36,666 bases of DNA from Lachnospiraceae bacterium (GTDB taxonomy: Bacteria; Bacillota; Clostridia; Lachnospirales; Lachnospiraceae), in assembly GCA_017461725.1 (NCBI GenBank), contig JAFTXG010000013.1, positions 1 through 36,666 of the forward strand, given 5' to 3'. Within the stretch, counting starts at the first letter, position 1, and each line of letters opens with the position of its first letter. The notes beneath the pieces are model-generated. The model was not told the origin of the DNA. It made no database searches and saw only the letters and a list, made by a program, of their open reading frames with translations. Shown in pieces: positions 1-8,037 of the stretch. The translations under genes were made by a program, and so were the position numbers.

Positions 1-78
1 CGACGAGGTAGATAGGTTGGAGGTGGAAGTGTCGTAAGGCATGCAGCTGACCAATACTAATCGGTCGAGGGCTTATCC
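1..78 (+). rRNA. 23S rRNA, 3' end (partial)
   Basis: The first 78 bases carry the conserved 3' terminus of bacterial 23S rRNA, with the block CTGACCAATACTAATCGGTC at 48-67 followed by GAGGGCTTATCC. The gene starts upstream of the window. The exact 3' end is set by the usual terminal helix and is uncertain by a few bases. The next 72 bases are spacer with a typical Clostridia processing-like stretch (TTTCCTGTGTGTGGTTTTGA near 104-123). No 5S rRNA follows before the tRNA cluster. Confidence 0.95.
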
Positions 79-150
79 AGAAGGTCATGGAAGAATGTCA
101 AAGATTTCCTGTGTGTGGTTTTGAAGGTACATGTAAACACGCTGAAGTGA

Positions 151-223
151 TCCTCCTTAGCTCAGTCGGTAGAGCACGCGGCTGTTAACCGCGGTGTCGT
201 TGGTTCGAGTCCAACAGGGGGAG
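151..223 (+). tRNA. tRNA-Asn (GTT)
   Basis: A 73-nt cloverleaf. The acceptor arm TCCTCCT pairs with AGGGGGA, the discriminator base is G, and the anticodon loop CTGTTAA carries GTT at its centre. The T arm has GGTTCGAGTCC. CCA is not encoded. It is the first of five tRNAs downstream of the 23S gene and is probably cotranscribed with the rRNA operon. Confidence 0.97.
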
Positions 224-228
224 TTATT

Positions 229-302
229 GGACCTTTAGCTCAGTTGGTTAGAGCAACCGGCTCATAACCGGTCGGTCCCGGGTTCGAGTCCCCGAAGGTC
301 CA
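229..302 (+). tRNA. tRNA-Met (CAT)
   Basis: A 74-nt cloverleaf with acceptor GGACCTT/AAGGTCC, discriminator A, and anticodon CAT in the loop CTCATAA. The 5' G pairs normally with C72, so it is not an initiator tRNA. An elongator Met is the most likely identity; a lysidine-modified tRNA-Ile2 has the same genomic anticodon and is not excluded by eye. CCA is not encoded. Confidence 0.9.
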
Positions 303-342
303 CTCGAAACTCATAAGTAGATACACCAGATAATTATTATTT

Positions 343-416
343 GGCCCGGTGGCTCAGTTGGTTAGAGCGCCGCCCTGTCACGGCGGAGGTCGTGGGTTCG
401 AGTCCCATCCGGGTCG
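343..416 (+). tRNA. tRNA-Asp (GTC)
   Basis: A 74-nt cloverleaf with acceptor GGCCCGG/CCGGGTC, discriminator G, and anticodon GTC in the loop CTGTCAC. The T arm is GTGGGTTCGAGTCCCAT. CCA is not encoded. It is separated from the preceding tRNA by 40 AT-rich bases. Confidence 0.97.
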
Positions 417-458
417 CTTTTCTATTTAATAATAGAAAAATTTAATATTATGCATTTT

Positions 459-531
459 GGGGTCTTAGCTCAGCTGGGAGAGCATCTGCCTTACAAGCAG
501 AGGGTCATAGGTTCGAGCCCTATAGGCCCCA
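459..531 (+). tRNA. tRNA-Val (TAC)
   Basis: A 73-nt cloverleaf with acceptor GGGGTCT/AGGCCCC, discriminator A, and anticodon TAC in the loop CTTACAA. CCA is not encoded. Only 5 bases separate it from tRNA-Leu. Confidence 0.97.
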
Positions 532-536
532 TTTGT

Positions 537-622
537 GCCGGTGTGGCGGAATTGGCAGACGCACAGGACTTAAAATCCTGCGGGTGGCGACACTCGTACC
601 GGTTCGATCCCGGTCACCGGCA
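537..622 (+). tRNA. tRNA-Leu (TAA)
   Basis: An 86-nt class II tRNA with a long variable arm. The acceptor is GCCGGTG/CACCGGC with discriminator A, and the anticodon is TAA in ACTTAAAAT. The variable arm is the CGGGTGGCGACACTCG region. The encoded sequence ends at A622 followed by GAAG, so CCA is not encoded. It is the last tRNA before the terminator. Confidence 0.97.
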
Positions 623-624
623 GA

Positions 625-668
625 AGCCCGATAAATATCATTGAGATGGTATTTATCGGGCTTTTTCT
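625..668 (+). terminator. Rho-independent terminator of the rRNA/tRNA operon
   Basis: A 16-bp stem is formed by 625-640 and 647-662 (one G-T wobble) with the 6-nt loop TTGAGA, followed by TTTTTC. It begins 3 nt after tRNA-Leu and ends the stable-RNA operon. Confidence 0.93.
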
Positions 669-724
669 TATGGAGTTGGTTTTTCTCTGTCACAAAATGA
701 TATAGTTGATAGAGAAGGCGGGCC

Positions 725-767
725 TTCGCAATCGGGAAGATGTTCGCAATCGGGAAGGGTGATTGCG
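725..767 (+). promoter_or_regulatory. Direct plus inverted repeat upstream of a consensus promoter, possible operator
   Basis: TTCGCAATCGGGAAG occurs twice exactly, at 725-739 and 743-757 (period 18). The inverted core GATTGCG follows at 761-767, just before the -35 hexamer at 769. Seven-base cores are therefore arranged as CGCAATC, CGCAATC, GATTGCG. This looks like a regulator-binding array for the downstream pair of isomerase-like genes. The regulator is unknown. Confidence 0.5.
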
Positions 768-768
768 T

Positions 769-797
769 TTGACAAGACTATGAATAAGCAGTATAAT
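769..797 (+). promoter_or_regulatory. Consensus sigma-A promoter for the sugar isomerase-like genes
   Basis: TTGACA at 769-774, a 17-nt spacer, and TATAAT at 792-797: a perfect match in both hexamers. Transcription would begin near 804. This rules out an ATG-like codon at 797 as the gene start and supports the ATG at 860. Confidence 0.88.
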
Positions 798-859
798 TGT
801 TTTGTCGGTTTAGGAGTGCTGCATTGAGTGAAGATATTGGGGATGAAAGGAATGGTCAG

Positions 860-1702
860 ATGAAAAATTTATTTCTCTCTGCGTATGCGGTTAATTTTTG
901 TGATCATGAGAAGATGCATGAATTATTAAGGGCATGCAGTTTTGCCGGTATGGGTGCTGAACTGTCTATGTTCAGTAAAAAATCAAAGCATCCCGATTTT
1001 ATGGAGACGTTGATGCAGGTGAAGGATTCTTTTGGGGCATATGATGTTTCCTTTCATGGTCCATACTTCGAGGTTGAGGCGACCAGTCCCCTGGACAGTG
1101 AAGCCCACCGTGACATGATTGATGCTTATCGGGAATCTTTTGAAGTTTATGAGGCCTTTTCTGCTGAATCTATTGTAATGCACACGAATCAGAAAATAAA
1201 ACTGTCAGAAGATAATTCAGATTTACAGAATAATGCTATTGAAACAATTAAAGAGATTGGGGCGATGGCGAGAGAAAAAGGGGTAAACCTCCTGGTCGAG
1301 AATGTGGGAAATCGATTTACAGGAAATGTACTGTTTCCGTATGAGGAGTTTATTCAGTTGTTTGATCGGATTCCTGAAGATATCGGATGTTTGATTGATG
1401 TGGGACATGCCTTTCACAATGGTTGGGATGTGGTAGAGCTTGTGAAACGTTTGGGAAGTCGCATCAAAGCTTATCATCTGCACAATAATGATGGTGAACA
1501 TGACACTCATCGATTGATGTTCACAGAAGGCCAGTATTATACGGTTGAAGATTGGAAGTCGCTGATGATAGCAATGGAAGAATATTCCCCGAATGCCAGC
1601 TGGATACTGGAGTATGCGCCGGGTGAGCAGATCAGTAATGAAAGTGTGGTGGAGGATGTGAGAAAATTGCTCGGTTTGCGGAGAGAGCTTGGCTTTGAAT
1701 AG
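860..1702 (+). CDS. Sugar phosphate isomerase/epimerase family protein (TIM barrel)
   Basis: About 280 residues, the usual size of the xylose isomerase-like TIM-barrel (AP endonuclease 2) family. Family-type features include FHGPYFEV near residue 70, the metal-ligand style segment LLVENVGN near 150, CLIDVGHAF near 183 and AYHLHNNDGEHDTH near 210, then LEYAPG near the C-terminus. Glu, Asp and His residues at these strand ends normally bind a divalent metal. The ATG at 860 was chosen because AAAGGA lies 8 nt upstream and a consensus -10 ends at 797. A second member of the same family follows 113 nt downstream, so the two may act in one carbohydrate pathway. The substrate cannot be read from the sequence; hexulose or inositol-type isomerisation or epimerisation are the usual roles. 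Confidence 0.85.
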   Translation: MKNLFLSAYAVNFCDHEKMHELLRACSFAGMGAELSMFSKKSKHPDFMETLMQVKDSFGAYDVSFHGPYFEVEATSPLDSEAHRDMIDAYRESFEVYEAFSAESIVMHTNQKIKLSEDNSDLQNNAIETIKEIGAMAREKGVNLLVENVGNRFTGNVLFPYEEFIQLFDRIPEDIGCLIDVGHAFHNGWDVVELVKRLGSRIKAYHLHNNDGEHDTHRLMFTEGQYYTVEDWKSLMIAMEEYSPNASWILEYAPGEQISNESVVEDVRKLLGLRRELGFE

Positions 1703-1815
1703 GATGGAGTCCTCGATGAGACTGAGGTTGGTAAATATGTTGTTTTCAAATTATCCCAAATGTTGGAAATTCAAAGTTATCTATACGTTTAAATTGGATT
1801 ATAAGGAGAAGTGAT

Positions 1816-2733
1816 ATGCAACCATCGGCAACGATAAAGACATGTATGAAAAGCTTTGGCGGTTCTCAGCTGAATGATTACGGAGATGCAGTCCGAATGC
1901 TTTATGATGCCGGATATCGGGTGATGGACTTTTCTTTTGTTCATCAGACACATGAGGACTACATTCTCCGAGGTGATGACTGGCAGAAAAAAGTGGACCG
2001 GGTGGCAGATGTTGCAGCTTCTTTGGGCGTGACATTTTCCCAGTCTCATTTGCCCTATATCAAAACCGGTCAGAGAAACACAGATCCTTCTTTTCAGAAG
2101 CCAGGTTACGAGGAGTATTTTTGGGAATGTATGCGTCGTGCTTATATTGCCAGCGGAATGCTTGGAGTGAGGTATGCGACTGCTCACCCGATTAGTTTCA
2201 GCGAGGTGAATTATGAGGAAGATGCTTCGCTGAAGGGAAATCACAGGTTGTATGACTCTTTTGTGGAACTCGGAATTAAGCATAATGTGGGAACTGCTTT
2301 CGAAAACATGCTGCCTAGTTTGGATCGGCGTTTTCCGGCGAAGTATTGTTCGCATTATGATCAGCTGATTCGGCTTGTAGACAGCTATAATGACTCGATG
2401 GTTGCAGTTTGTTGGGATACCGGTCATGCGAATCAGATGAAGTTTGATCAGGTCAGAGCATTGCAGGCAGTTGGACATCGCCTGAAAAATCTGCACATCA
2501 ATGACAATCATTATGGCTTGAGAGATGAGCATTTGTTGCCGTTTATGGGTGAAATTAACTGGTATGAGCTGATACCGGTGTTGGCGGAAATCGGTTATGA
2601 CGGAGATATGACCTTCGAGACCCCGAAAGTGGGGGAGGGAGCAGAGGGGGAATTGCAGAGAGCTTTTCTTCGTTTAACTTATGAGACTGGTTGTAAGCTG
2701 GTTGAGATTTATCAGTCTGCCTTGGAGAAATAG
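1816..2733 (+). CDS. Sugar phosphate isomerase/epimerase family protein (TIM barrel), second copy
   Basis: 305 residues. It is recognisably of the xylose isomerase-like TIM-barrel fold, with SQSHLPYI near residue 78, AFENMLP near 160, VCWDTGHANQMKF near 198, LKNLHINDNHYGLRDEHLLPFMGEINW near 220 and MTFETPKVG near 263. The E, D, H, D and E residues in these segments match the expected metal-site pattern. The start is supported by AAGGAGA 6 nt upstream. It is divergent from the preceding family member, so it is not a recent duplicate. Both genes probably share the promoter at 769-797, and a strong terminator follows at 2743. The substrate is unknown. Confidence 0.85.
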   Translation: MQPSATIKTCMKSFGGSQLNDYGDAVRMLYDAGYRVMDFSFVHQTHEDYILRGDDWQKKVDRVADVAASLGVTFSQSHLPYIKTGQRNTDPSFQKPGYEEYFWECMRRAYIASGMLGVRYATAHPISFSEVNYEEDASLKGNHRLYDSFVELGIKHNVGTAFENMLPSLDRRFPAKYCSHYDQLIRLVDSYNDSMVAVCWDTGHANQMKFDQVRALQAVGHRLKNLHINDNHYGLRDEHLLPFMGEINWYELIPVLAEIGYDGDMTFETPKVGEGAEGELQRAFLRLTYETGCKLVEIYQSALEK

Positions 2734-2742
2734 AATCATATG

Positions 2743-2779
2743 ACCCGGCGAAGGATGGTGAGATCTTTTGCCGGGTTTT
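2743..2779 (+). terminator. Rho-independent terminator
   Basis: A 14-bp stem forms between 2743-2756 (ACCCGGCGAAGGAT) and 2763-2776, with two G-T wobbles and a 6-nt loop, and runs into TTTT. It lies 10 nt past the stop of the second isomerase-like gene. Confidence 0.9.
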
Positions 2780-2824
2780 GTTCGGATTTGTCGATAAATA
2801 TTTTAATATATGGCAGAAAAGGAC

Positions 2825-2853
2825 TTCCTATTTTGAAAAAAATGATGTATAAT
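2825..2853 (+). promoter_or_regulatory. Probable rho promoter
   Basis: TATAAT at 2848-2853 is a perfect -10 element. A weak -35, TTCCTA, lies at 2825-2830 with 17-nt spacing. The predicted leader to the rho start is about 90 nt. The -35 match is poor, so the element is likely but not certain. Confidence 0.5.
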
Positions 2854-2950
2854 AAATACATTAGATCATTAATACCTATCTTACCTGATTTAAGGGCCTT
2901 TATATTTCCCGTAAAGAATGAAATAAAAGATATAGAAAGTTGAGAAAAGC

Positions 2951-4849
2951 ATGAGAAAGAAACTGGAAACACTCCCGCTTTCTGAATTGAAGGCAATTGC
3001 AAAGGAGAACCAATTGAAAAATATCAGTACGTTGAGAAAAGCGGAGCTGATTGATCGTTTGTGCGAGTTACATGAGGAGCGGGTACGAAGTCAGGCGGTG
3101 GCTCCCGAAAAAACAGAACATATTGAGGTTCGAAGTGATGAAAATGCGGGCGAGCCCGTCGCTGAAAAAAAAGATGAGCAGCGAGAAAATAATATGACGG
3201 AAGAAACCGGAAAAACTGTGATGCCTACACCGGTGCAAAGTCAGGATGGGGAGGTGCGACGTCCCAGAGAATACAGGCCTCGAAATTCTGAATTTGCGCA
3301 GAGGGCTTCCGGAAATATGCGCCGACCTCAGTCCCAGCAGATGAGACAGGGGATGAATCGCGCCCAGAGGCCTTATGATTATAATCAGCGGCAGGAACGG
3401 CGACCTTACAATAATCGCGCCCAATATATCCGGAATGAGGAGGGGGACGTGGTTCAGACTGAACAGGCAGATAAGCTGGTTCAGGATGCAAATATTGTTC
3501 CCTATAGTGATTCGGCTGTGAAAAATGAGATGACTGGACAGCGTGCGGAGATGGCTAAGGAGCAGATGATCAAGGAACAGTCTGTTGACACCGAAACAGC
3601 AGCTGTTACTTCGGAAGCGACCGCCGAAGGAGCAGTGGAAGCTAAGACTGTCTCTGAGAATAGTGTAGAAGGCGGTACAGCAAACAGCGCAGAAAATGAT
3701 TGCCGTGAGGATCTTCAGGCATTGGACAGCGGAATTGTGGCACAGGGGATTCTGGAGGTTATGCCGGATGGATTCGGATTTATTCGGTCGGCTAACTATC
3801 TGCCTGGCGACGAGGATGTTTATGTTGCGCCCTCTCAGATTCGACGCTTTAATTTGAAGACCGGCGATATCATCACCGGAATGCGAAGGATCAAGACCAG
3901 CGCGGAAAAATTTGCGGCACTGTTATATTTGACACAGGTGAATGGATATCCGCCCTCAGTCCTTGAAACCAGACCAAACTTTGAAGATTTAACCCCTATA
4001 TTTCCGAATTGTCGTTTGCACCTGGAGCGTCCCGGTGGAACCAAGGCGATGCGAATCGTTGATTTGCTCTCGCCTATTGGTAAAGGACAGCGCGGAATGA
4101 TTGTATCACCGCCTAAGGCCGGAAAGACAACCTTGTTAAAAGATGTTGCCAAGGCGATCACGATTAATCATCCGGACATGCACTTGATTGTTCTGCTAAT
4201 TGATGAGCGCCCGGAGGAAGTGACTGATATTAAGGAGTCCATCGAAGGTGAAAATGTTGAGGTAATTTATTCTACCTTTGATGAATTACCTGATCATCAT
4301 AAGAGAGTATCGGAGATGGTATTGGAAAGGGCGAAACGCTTGGTGGAGCATGGACGGGATGTTATGATTTTGCTGGATAGCATCACACGCTTGGCCCGAG
4401 CGTATAATCTGACAGTGGCCCCCAGTGGACGAACCTTGTCGGGCGGTCTTGACCCAGCAGCTCTCTATATGCCTAAGCGATTTTTTGGCGCAGCCCGAAA
4501 TATGCGCGAGGGTGGAAGCTTGACTGTATTGGCGACTGCACTTGTGGATACCGGAAGCCGCATGGATGATGTGGTCTTTGAGGAATTCAAGGGTACCGGT
4601 AATATGGAACTGGCATTGAACCGTAAGCTTTCGGAGAAGCGTATTTTCCCGGCTATCGATATTCAGAAATCTGGAACCAGACGTGATGATCTTCTGTTGA
4701 CGCCGGAGGAGCGTGGAGCAGTTGATCTGGTCCACAAGATTACCGGTGAAGGTAAAGGCGACGAAGCAGTCGAGCGTGTATTGAATCTATTCAGCCAGAC
4801 CAGGAATAATCGCGAGTTTATTGCCATGGTAGGTAAACTGAAATATTGA
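2951..4849 (+). CDS. rho: Transcription termination factor Rho with long N-terminal insertion
   Basis: Rho is a hexameric RNA-dependent ATPase/translocase that ends transcription of untranslated RNA. The protein has 632 residues, against about 420 in E. coli. Residues 1-45 are the Rho_N helical domain ([20 protein letters not shown]). Residues about 50-250 are low complexity and disordered: acidic stretches, a segment rich in R, Q, N and Y (about 100-160), then A/E/T-rich. The cold-shock-like RNA-binding domain begins near 263 ([13 protein letters not shown]). The ATPase follows, with Walker A PPKAGKTT near 388, [10 protein letters not shown], Walker [16 protein letters not shown], and the R-loop KGTGNMEL. 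All catalytic elements look intact. It is preceded by its own probable promoter and followed by a separate ferredoxin gene. Long insertions of this kind are known in Rho from some Actinobacteria and Firmicutes. Confidence 0.97.
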   Translation: MRKKLETLPLSELKAIAKENQLKNISTLRKAELIDRLCELHEERVRSQAVAPEKTEHIEVRSDENAGEPVAEKKDEQRENNMTEETGKTVMPTPVQSQDGEVRRPREYRPRNSEFAQRASGNMRRPQSQQMRQGMNRAQRPYDYNQRQERRPYNNRAQYIRNEEGDVVQTEQADKLVQDANIVPYSDSAVKNEMTGQRAEMAKEQMIKEQSVDTETAAVTSEATAEGAVEAKTVSENSVEGGTANSAENDCREDLQALDSGIVAQGILEVMPDGFGFIRSANYLPGDEDVYVAPSQIRRFNLKTGDIITGMRRIKTSAEKFAALLYLTQVNGYPPSVLETRPNFEDLTPIFPNCRLHLERPGGTKAMRIVDLLSPIGKGQRGMIVSPPKAGKTTLLKDVAKAITINHPDMHLIVLLIDERPEEVTDIKESIEGENVEVIYSTFDELPDHHKRVSEMVLERAKRLVEHGRDVMILLDSITRLARAYNLTVAPSGRTLSGGLDPAALYMPKRFFGAARNMREGGSLTVLATALVDTGSRMDDVVFEEFKGTGNMELALNRKLSEKRIFPAIDIQKSGTRRDDLLLTPEERGAVDLVHKITGEGKGDEAVERVLNLFSQTRNNREFIAMVGKLKY

Positions 4850-4925
4850 ACTGGTGATGATGATTGTTTGATTTGCAAAACGAAAAAGAAATTTGATTGA
4901 ATCAAAAAATGAACATCGAAACAGA

Positions 4926-4954
4926 TTGCCCTTTTGGGGAATGTTTGCTATACT
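4926..4954 (+). promoter_or_regulatory. Promoter of the ferredoxin gene
   Basis: TTGCCC at 4926-4931, a 17-nt spacer and TATACT at 4949-4954 (4/6 and 5/6 matches). The predicted start site near 4961 gives a leader of about 40 nt to the ATG at 5002. A GGAGG ribosome binding site lies just before the start. Confidence 0.7.
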
Positions 4955-5001
4955 AATAGAAAATCGTCACTAAATTACTTCAAGCAAATGGAGGATACAA
5001 G

Positions 5002-5382
5002 ATGAAAAAATTGAAAGTAACGAATCAGGATGCATGTATGGCGTGCCTTCAGTGCGAGGTTGCCTGTTCAGAAGCATTTTATAAGATGTTTGATCCGGAC
5101 AAGTCCTGCATCCACATTGTAGAGAAAAAAGAGAAGGTTAAGACACAGGTGTGTGTTCAGTGCGGAAAGTGTGCAAAGGTTTGTGAGCATGGTGCTATCA
5201 CCCAGAACGCAAAGGGTGTTTACATGATCAACAAGAAGCTTTGTGTAAACTGTGGAAAGTGTGTAGCTGCCTGTCCCTTTGGCGTTATGGTTGCAGGGGA
5301 GAAAAATCCCAGCAAGTGTATTGCATGTGGTATCTGCGTAAAGGCCTGTCCTATGGACGTTCTCGAAATCGTAGAGAGCTGA
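5002..5382 (+). CDS. 4Fe-4S polyferredoxin, four cysteine motifs
   Basis: 126 residues with four successive CxxCxxCxxxC motifs: CMACLQCEVAC near residue 12, CVQCGKCAKVC near 52, CVNCGKCVAAC near 81 and CIACGICVKAC near 110. The second to fourth are followed by ferredoxin-like turns (EHGAI, PFGVM, PMDVL). The sixteen cysteines can hold up to four [4Fe-4S] clusters. It resembles the HycB/DmsB-type electron-transfer subunit but stands alone with its own promoter and terminator, so its redox partner is not visible here. A soluble cytoplasmic electron carrier is the reasonable role. A GGAGG-type site precedes the ATG. Confidence 0.88.
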   Translation: MKKLKVTNQDACMACLQCEVACSEAFYKMFDPDKSCIHIVEKKEKVKTQVCVQCGKCAKVCEHGAITQNAKGVYMINKKLCVNCGKCVAACPFGVMVAGEKNPSKCIACGICVKACPMDVLEIVES

Positions 5383-5388
5383 TATTGT

Positions 5389-6894
5389 TTATAATTGAAT
5401 CAGATGATAAGGAAGAGAGTGCTGCGAGAGGATCGCAGCCTCTCTTTTTTGGCAACTGAAAATTAGCTTTTGGCCGGGATAATCAGCGCTTAGTCTTGCC
5501 AGAAGGACTGCAAGACGTGAATCATCGGTGGTAGAAAAAATGTCATCCAGCAAAAGCGGAAGCTCCGCGCCGGGGAAAAGCAATTCCATAGAGGCAAGGC
5601 GGCATGCGAACATGAGCTGTTCTACGGTGCCGCGGCTTAAACCGTCGATAGGGATAAGTCGTCCCTCCTCTATCAGAGAGAAATGAAAAGACTCATCAAT
5701 CAATAGTTGGGAAAACAGCCTCCCGGTCAGGGCAGATGCATGGCGAATAAAGGTGCGCTGCAGATCGGGGCTGTACGTGTGATGAATCTCCGAAGACAGA
5801 TCGGAAATGGTATCAATGGCCAACTGAAGGGCATCTATCTTCTGAGATAATGATTCATCAGAGAGGAGCTGTTTTTCCAGCAAAAGTTTTTTTGCGTTAA
5901 GTATGTCTATGCGGCCGAGCAGGGATTGTAATTCATCAAGGGAGTGAGAGAGGGATTTATTTAACGAATATTCGTCTTTCTCAGCGGAAAGAGAATGCAC
6001 TTCATCAAAGTCAGTGACGCAATCCAAGGAGCTTTTTTTACGAATCATAAACAGCATGCCAAACAGGCCTGCCAGAAATGAAAGCGCGGCAGGCAGGTAG
6101 TCAATCGACAGGGATGTCGATTTGGAGAACGGCGGGCAAAACAGAAAGTAAACGCCAAGCAGCAAAAACAGAAAGCTGATCGCCGTCACTACGATTCCGA
6201 AATGGTAAAGAGTCGCATGCTGAGGAGGCGCTTCCTGAACCAGGATGTCATCGAAACCAGCCTGTTCATGGAGTTTGGTCTGAAGCGCATGGAGTTCCTC
6301 GGTCACACAAAAGAGATCGCCGGAGGTTGCACCGGATAGTTCAGCAAGAGCTTCCTTCTTTTGGCGCTTCAGGTTCTGGAGGGCCTGTGAGGCGGAAAAG
6401 GTCATGGAGCCACTTCCTGGAAGGTTCTGGGTGTATTGACGCAGGATGCCAGAAAGTGCGTTGATATCAGAGTTGGATTGCCCGGAAATATGAAACATAG
6501 CGCGATAAGCGGCGCCGTTCACCTGGGAGAGTAACTGCGCCAACATGGTTTCGCCATGGGGCATGACCACTCCATCATCCAAACGTGTAAGACGCGTGAA
6601 TCGAGTGTCGGAAAGAAAACTCCGCTCCAGAAACCATGACGCACCGTTCGCTGTGAATGTGAGGGTGCCACCGTAGGCGGTAGCGTGCCAGGGGAGGAAA
6701 TGGACATATGCATCAAAGCGTGATGCCCGTCCTCGACTGCGCTCCAAGCCATAAAGCATATGAAAAATAAAACTGCAAAGCGTGGACTTTCCAGCCTCAT
6801 TATCACCACAAATTAAATTTAAATCTTCCGAGAAGGTCAAGTCCAGATTGGCCAGCTTGCCAAACCCATCAATGTGAAGTTGCTGTAAAATCAT
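5389..6894 (-). CDS. yhaN: YhaN/Rad50-like AAA ATPase, short, with membrane hairpin
   Basis: 501 residues. The N-terminus has the SMC/Rad50 layout (LHIDGFGKLANLDLTF, then Walker A GDNEAGKS at 30-37). The C-terminus has the ABC signature region LSRGTVEQ at 419-426 and Walker B LPLLLDDIFS near 446. In place of the long coiled coil there are short helices and two hydrophobic segments at about 231-253 and 266-284, predicted to form a membrane hairpin. YhaN-family proteins in Bacillus are about 960 residues, so this copy has lost most of the coiled coil. It lies 34 nt downstream of the YhaO/SbcD-like nuclease, the usual partner of such ATPases, and ends a minus-strand run starting at dinB. Its last codons overlap the terminator hairpin of the convergent ferredoxin gene. 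A role in DNA end processing is inferred. Confidence 0.82.
   Translation of the reverse strand: MILQQLHIDGFGKLANLDLTFSEDLNLICGDNEAGKSTLCSFIFHMLYGLERSRGRASRFDAYVHFLPWHATAYGGTLTFTANGASWFLERSFLSDTRFTRLTRLDDGVVMPHGETMLAQLLSQVNGAAYRAMFHISGQSNSDINALSGILRQYTQNLPGSGSMTFSASQALQNLKRQKKEALAELSGATSGDLFCVTEELHALQTKLHEQAGFDDILVQEAPPQHATLYHFGIVVTAISFLFLLLGVYFLFCPPFSKSTSLSIDYLPAALSFLAGLFGMLFMIRKKSSLDCVTDFDEVHSLSAEKDEYSLNKSLSHSLDELQSLLGRIDILNAKKLLLEKQLLSDESLSQKIDALQLAIDTISDLSSEIHHTYSPDLQRTFIRHASALTGRLFSQLLIDESFHFSLIEEGRLIPIDGLSRGTVEQLMFACRLASMELLFPGAELPLLLDDIFSTTDDSRLAVLLARLSADYPGQKLIFSCQKREAAILSQHSLPYHLIQL
5414..5450 (+). terminator. Terminator of the ferredoxin gene, inside the convergent coding sequence
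   Basis: The core stem GCTGCGA (5421-5427) pairs with TCGCAGC (5433-5439) around the loop GAGGA. An outer stem AGAGAG (5414-5419) pairs with CTCTCT (5440-5445) with one bulged T, and TTTTT follows. The hairpin lies wholly within the last codons of the minus-strand ATPase gene, encoding its KREAAILSQHSL segment. Confidence 0.85.
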
Positions 6895-6928
6895 AATGGT
6901 TCCTATCTATTATTAGTAGCAGAGAAAA

Positions 6929-8011
6929 TTAGTTTCCGGCGGTATCTAATAGTGCCTGAAGTCCGATATACAATGCTTGTCTGTGCACTTCGTCCAGTTC
7001 TTCCTCAGAAGAACCGGAAGGAAGAAATGATCGAATATATTGTCCGACCAGATCTGAACGGTGTTGATTAAGCAAGGTGCAGAAATCATACCAAGGAGCT
7101 GTGTCATCGAGAATTTCATATATCTGCGGCAAATCGGAAAAAGCTTCCGAACAGATGGATATCTCCGGAAGTCTGGTTCCGGTGAAGGTTACAGAGTACA
7201 AATCTCCATGAGAACCCTTGGAAATCCGCGAGAACAGAGCCTTTCGAAGAGAGAATAATGTATCCTCGGGGGTCACCTGAAGAGATAGCGGAATGTAGCG
7301 GGTATGGGAAAATGGTACAAAGGAAAGCTGGGTCCGGTTTGGAGTGAGATCAAGCTGCATAAAGCCATGGTTTCCGGTTTCCGTGTGATCCAGTGGCTCC
7401 GGGGAGCCACAATATGCCATCTGCCTGCCGGGGAAGATACGGGGTTTATGGATATGCCCAAGGGCAATGTAATCAAAGCCAGAATGCTCCAAGACAGAAA
7501 AATTCAGCGGGAGATGCAGCGCATCCCCGCCGTGGAGCATCAAAATGTGATACTGGTCATCCTGGGGAGCGGACACTTCGTCGGGAAACGGCTTTTCTGT
7601 TTGAAAGGAGGAATAACTGAATCCATGAACAACAGTGTTTAGTTCTGGAAAGGCAATCCGGCTGTCAGGATCAGTGGGAAGAAGTGTGATATGATCACAC
7701 CAGGGGTAGTCTGCCATAGGTGAGCCGGGGGAAAGGAAATCATGATTTCCGGCGATTATCACTACTTGAGTGTGAACGAGGTCGGCAAATAGTCCGTTTA
7801 CTTCCCGCAGCTGTCTCAGGTTGGGCTGACGGTGAAAAAGATCTCCGCTGACGAGCAGCAAATCTGCCGCCCAATCATTAGTGTAGGAGATCAATCGCTG
7901 AAATGTGCGCCAGCGCTGGGCAGAAGAAGATCCTGACGAAATCGCCTTTGATCCTGATGAAATTTCCGAGATAGTGTCAAGGTGCAGGTCACCGGTATGA
8001 ATAATGCGCAT
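6929..8011 (-). CDS. yhaO: YhaO/SbcD-like metallophosphoesterase (DNA repair exonuclease)
   Basis: 360 residues of the calcineurin-like phosphoesterase fold found in SbcD/Mre11 and YhaO. All five motifs are present: GDLHLD (D8, H10), VSGDLFH (D57), IIAGNHDF (N89, H90), MLHGGD near 153 and LGHIHKP near 183. These residues coordinate two metal ions, usually Mn2+, for double-strand exonuclease and single-strand endonuclease activity. The C-terminal region is the capping domain. The gene lies between an SDR gene (26 nt upstream) and the YhaN-like ATPase (34 nt downstream), so nuclease and ATPase are probably coexpressed and form a complex. The ATG is preceded by AAAGGAG on the minus strand. Confidence 0.88.
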   Translation of the reverse strand: MRIIHTGDLHLDTISEISSGSKAISSGSSSAQRWRTFQRLISYTNDWAADLLLVSGDLFHRQPNLRQLREVNGLFADLVHTQVVIIAGNHDFLSPGSPMADYPWCDHITLLPTDPDSRIAFPELNTVVHGFSYSSFQTEKPFPDEVSAPQDDQYHILMLHGGDALHLPLNFSVLEHSGFDYIALGHIHKPRIFPGRQMAYCGSPEPLDHTETGNHGFMQLDLTPNRTQLSFVPFSHTRYIPLSLQVTPEDTLFSLRKALFSRISKGSHGDLYSVTFTGTRLPEISICSEAFSDLPQIYEILDDTAPWYDFCTLLNQHRSDLVGQYIRSFLPSGSSEEELDEVHRQALYIGLQALLDTAGN

Positions 8012-8037
8012 AAACGCTCCTTTTTATTTGCGGTAAA

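Noticed and set aside
450..644. 64-codon open frame
   Set aside because: It runs across tRNA-Val and tRNA-Leu and has no ribosome binding site.
797..859. Longer N-terminus for the first isomerase-like gene
   Set aside because: The codon at 797 overlaps the -10 of a consensus promoter, and no Shine-Dalgarno sequence precedes it.
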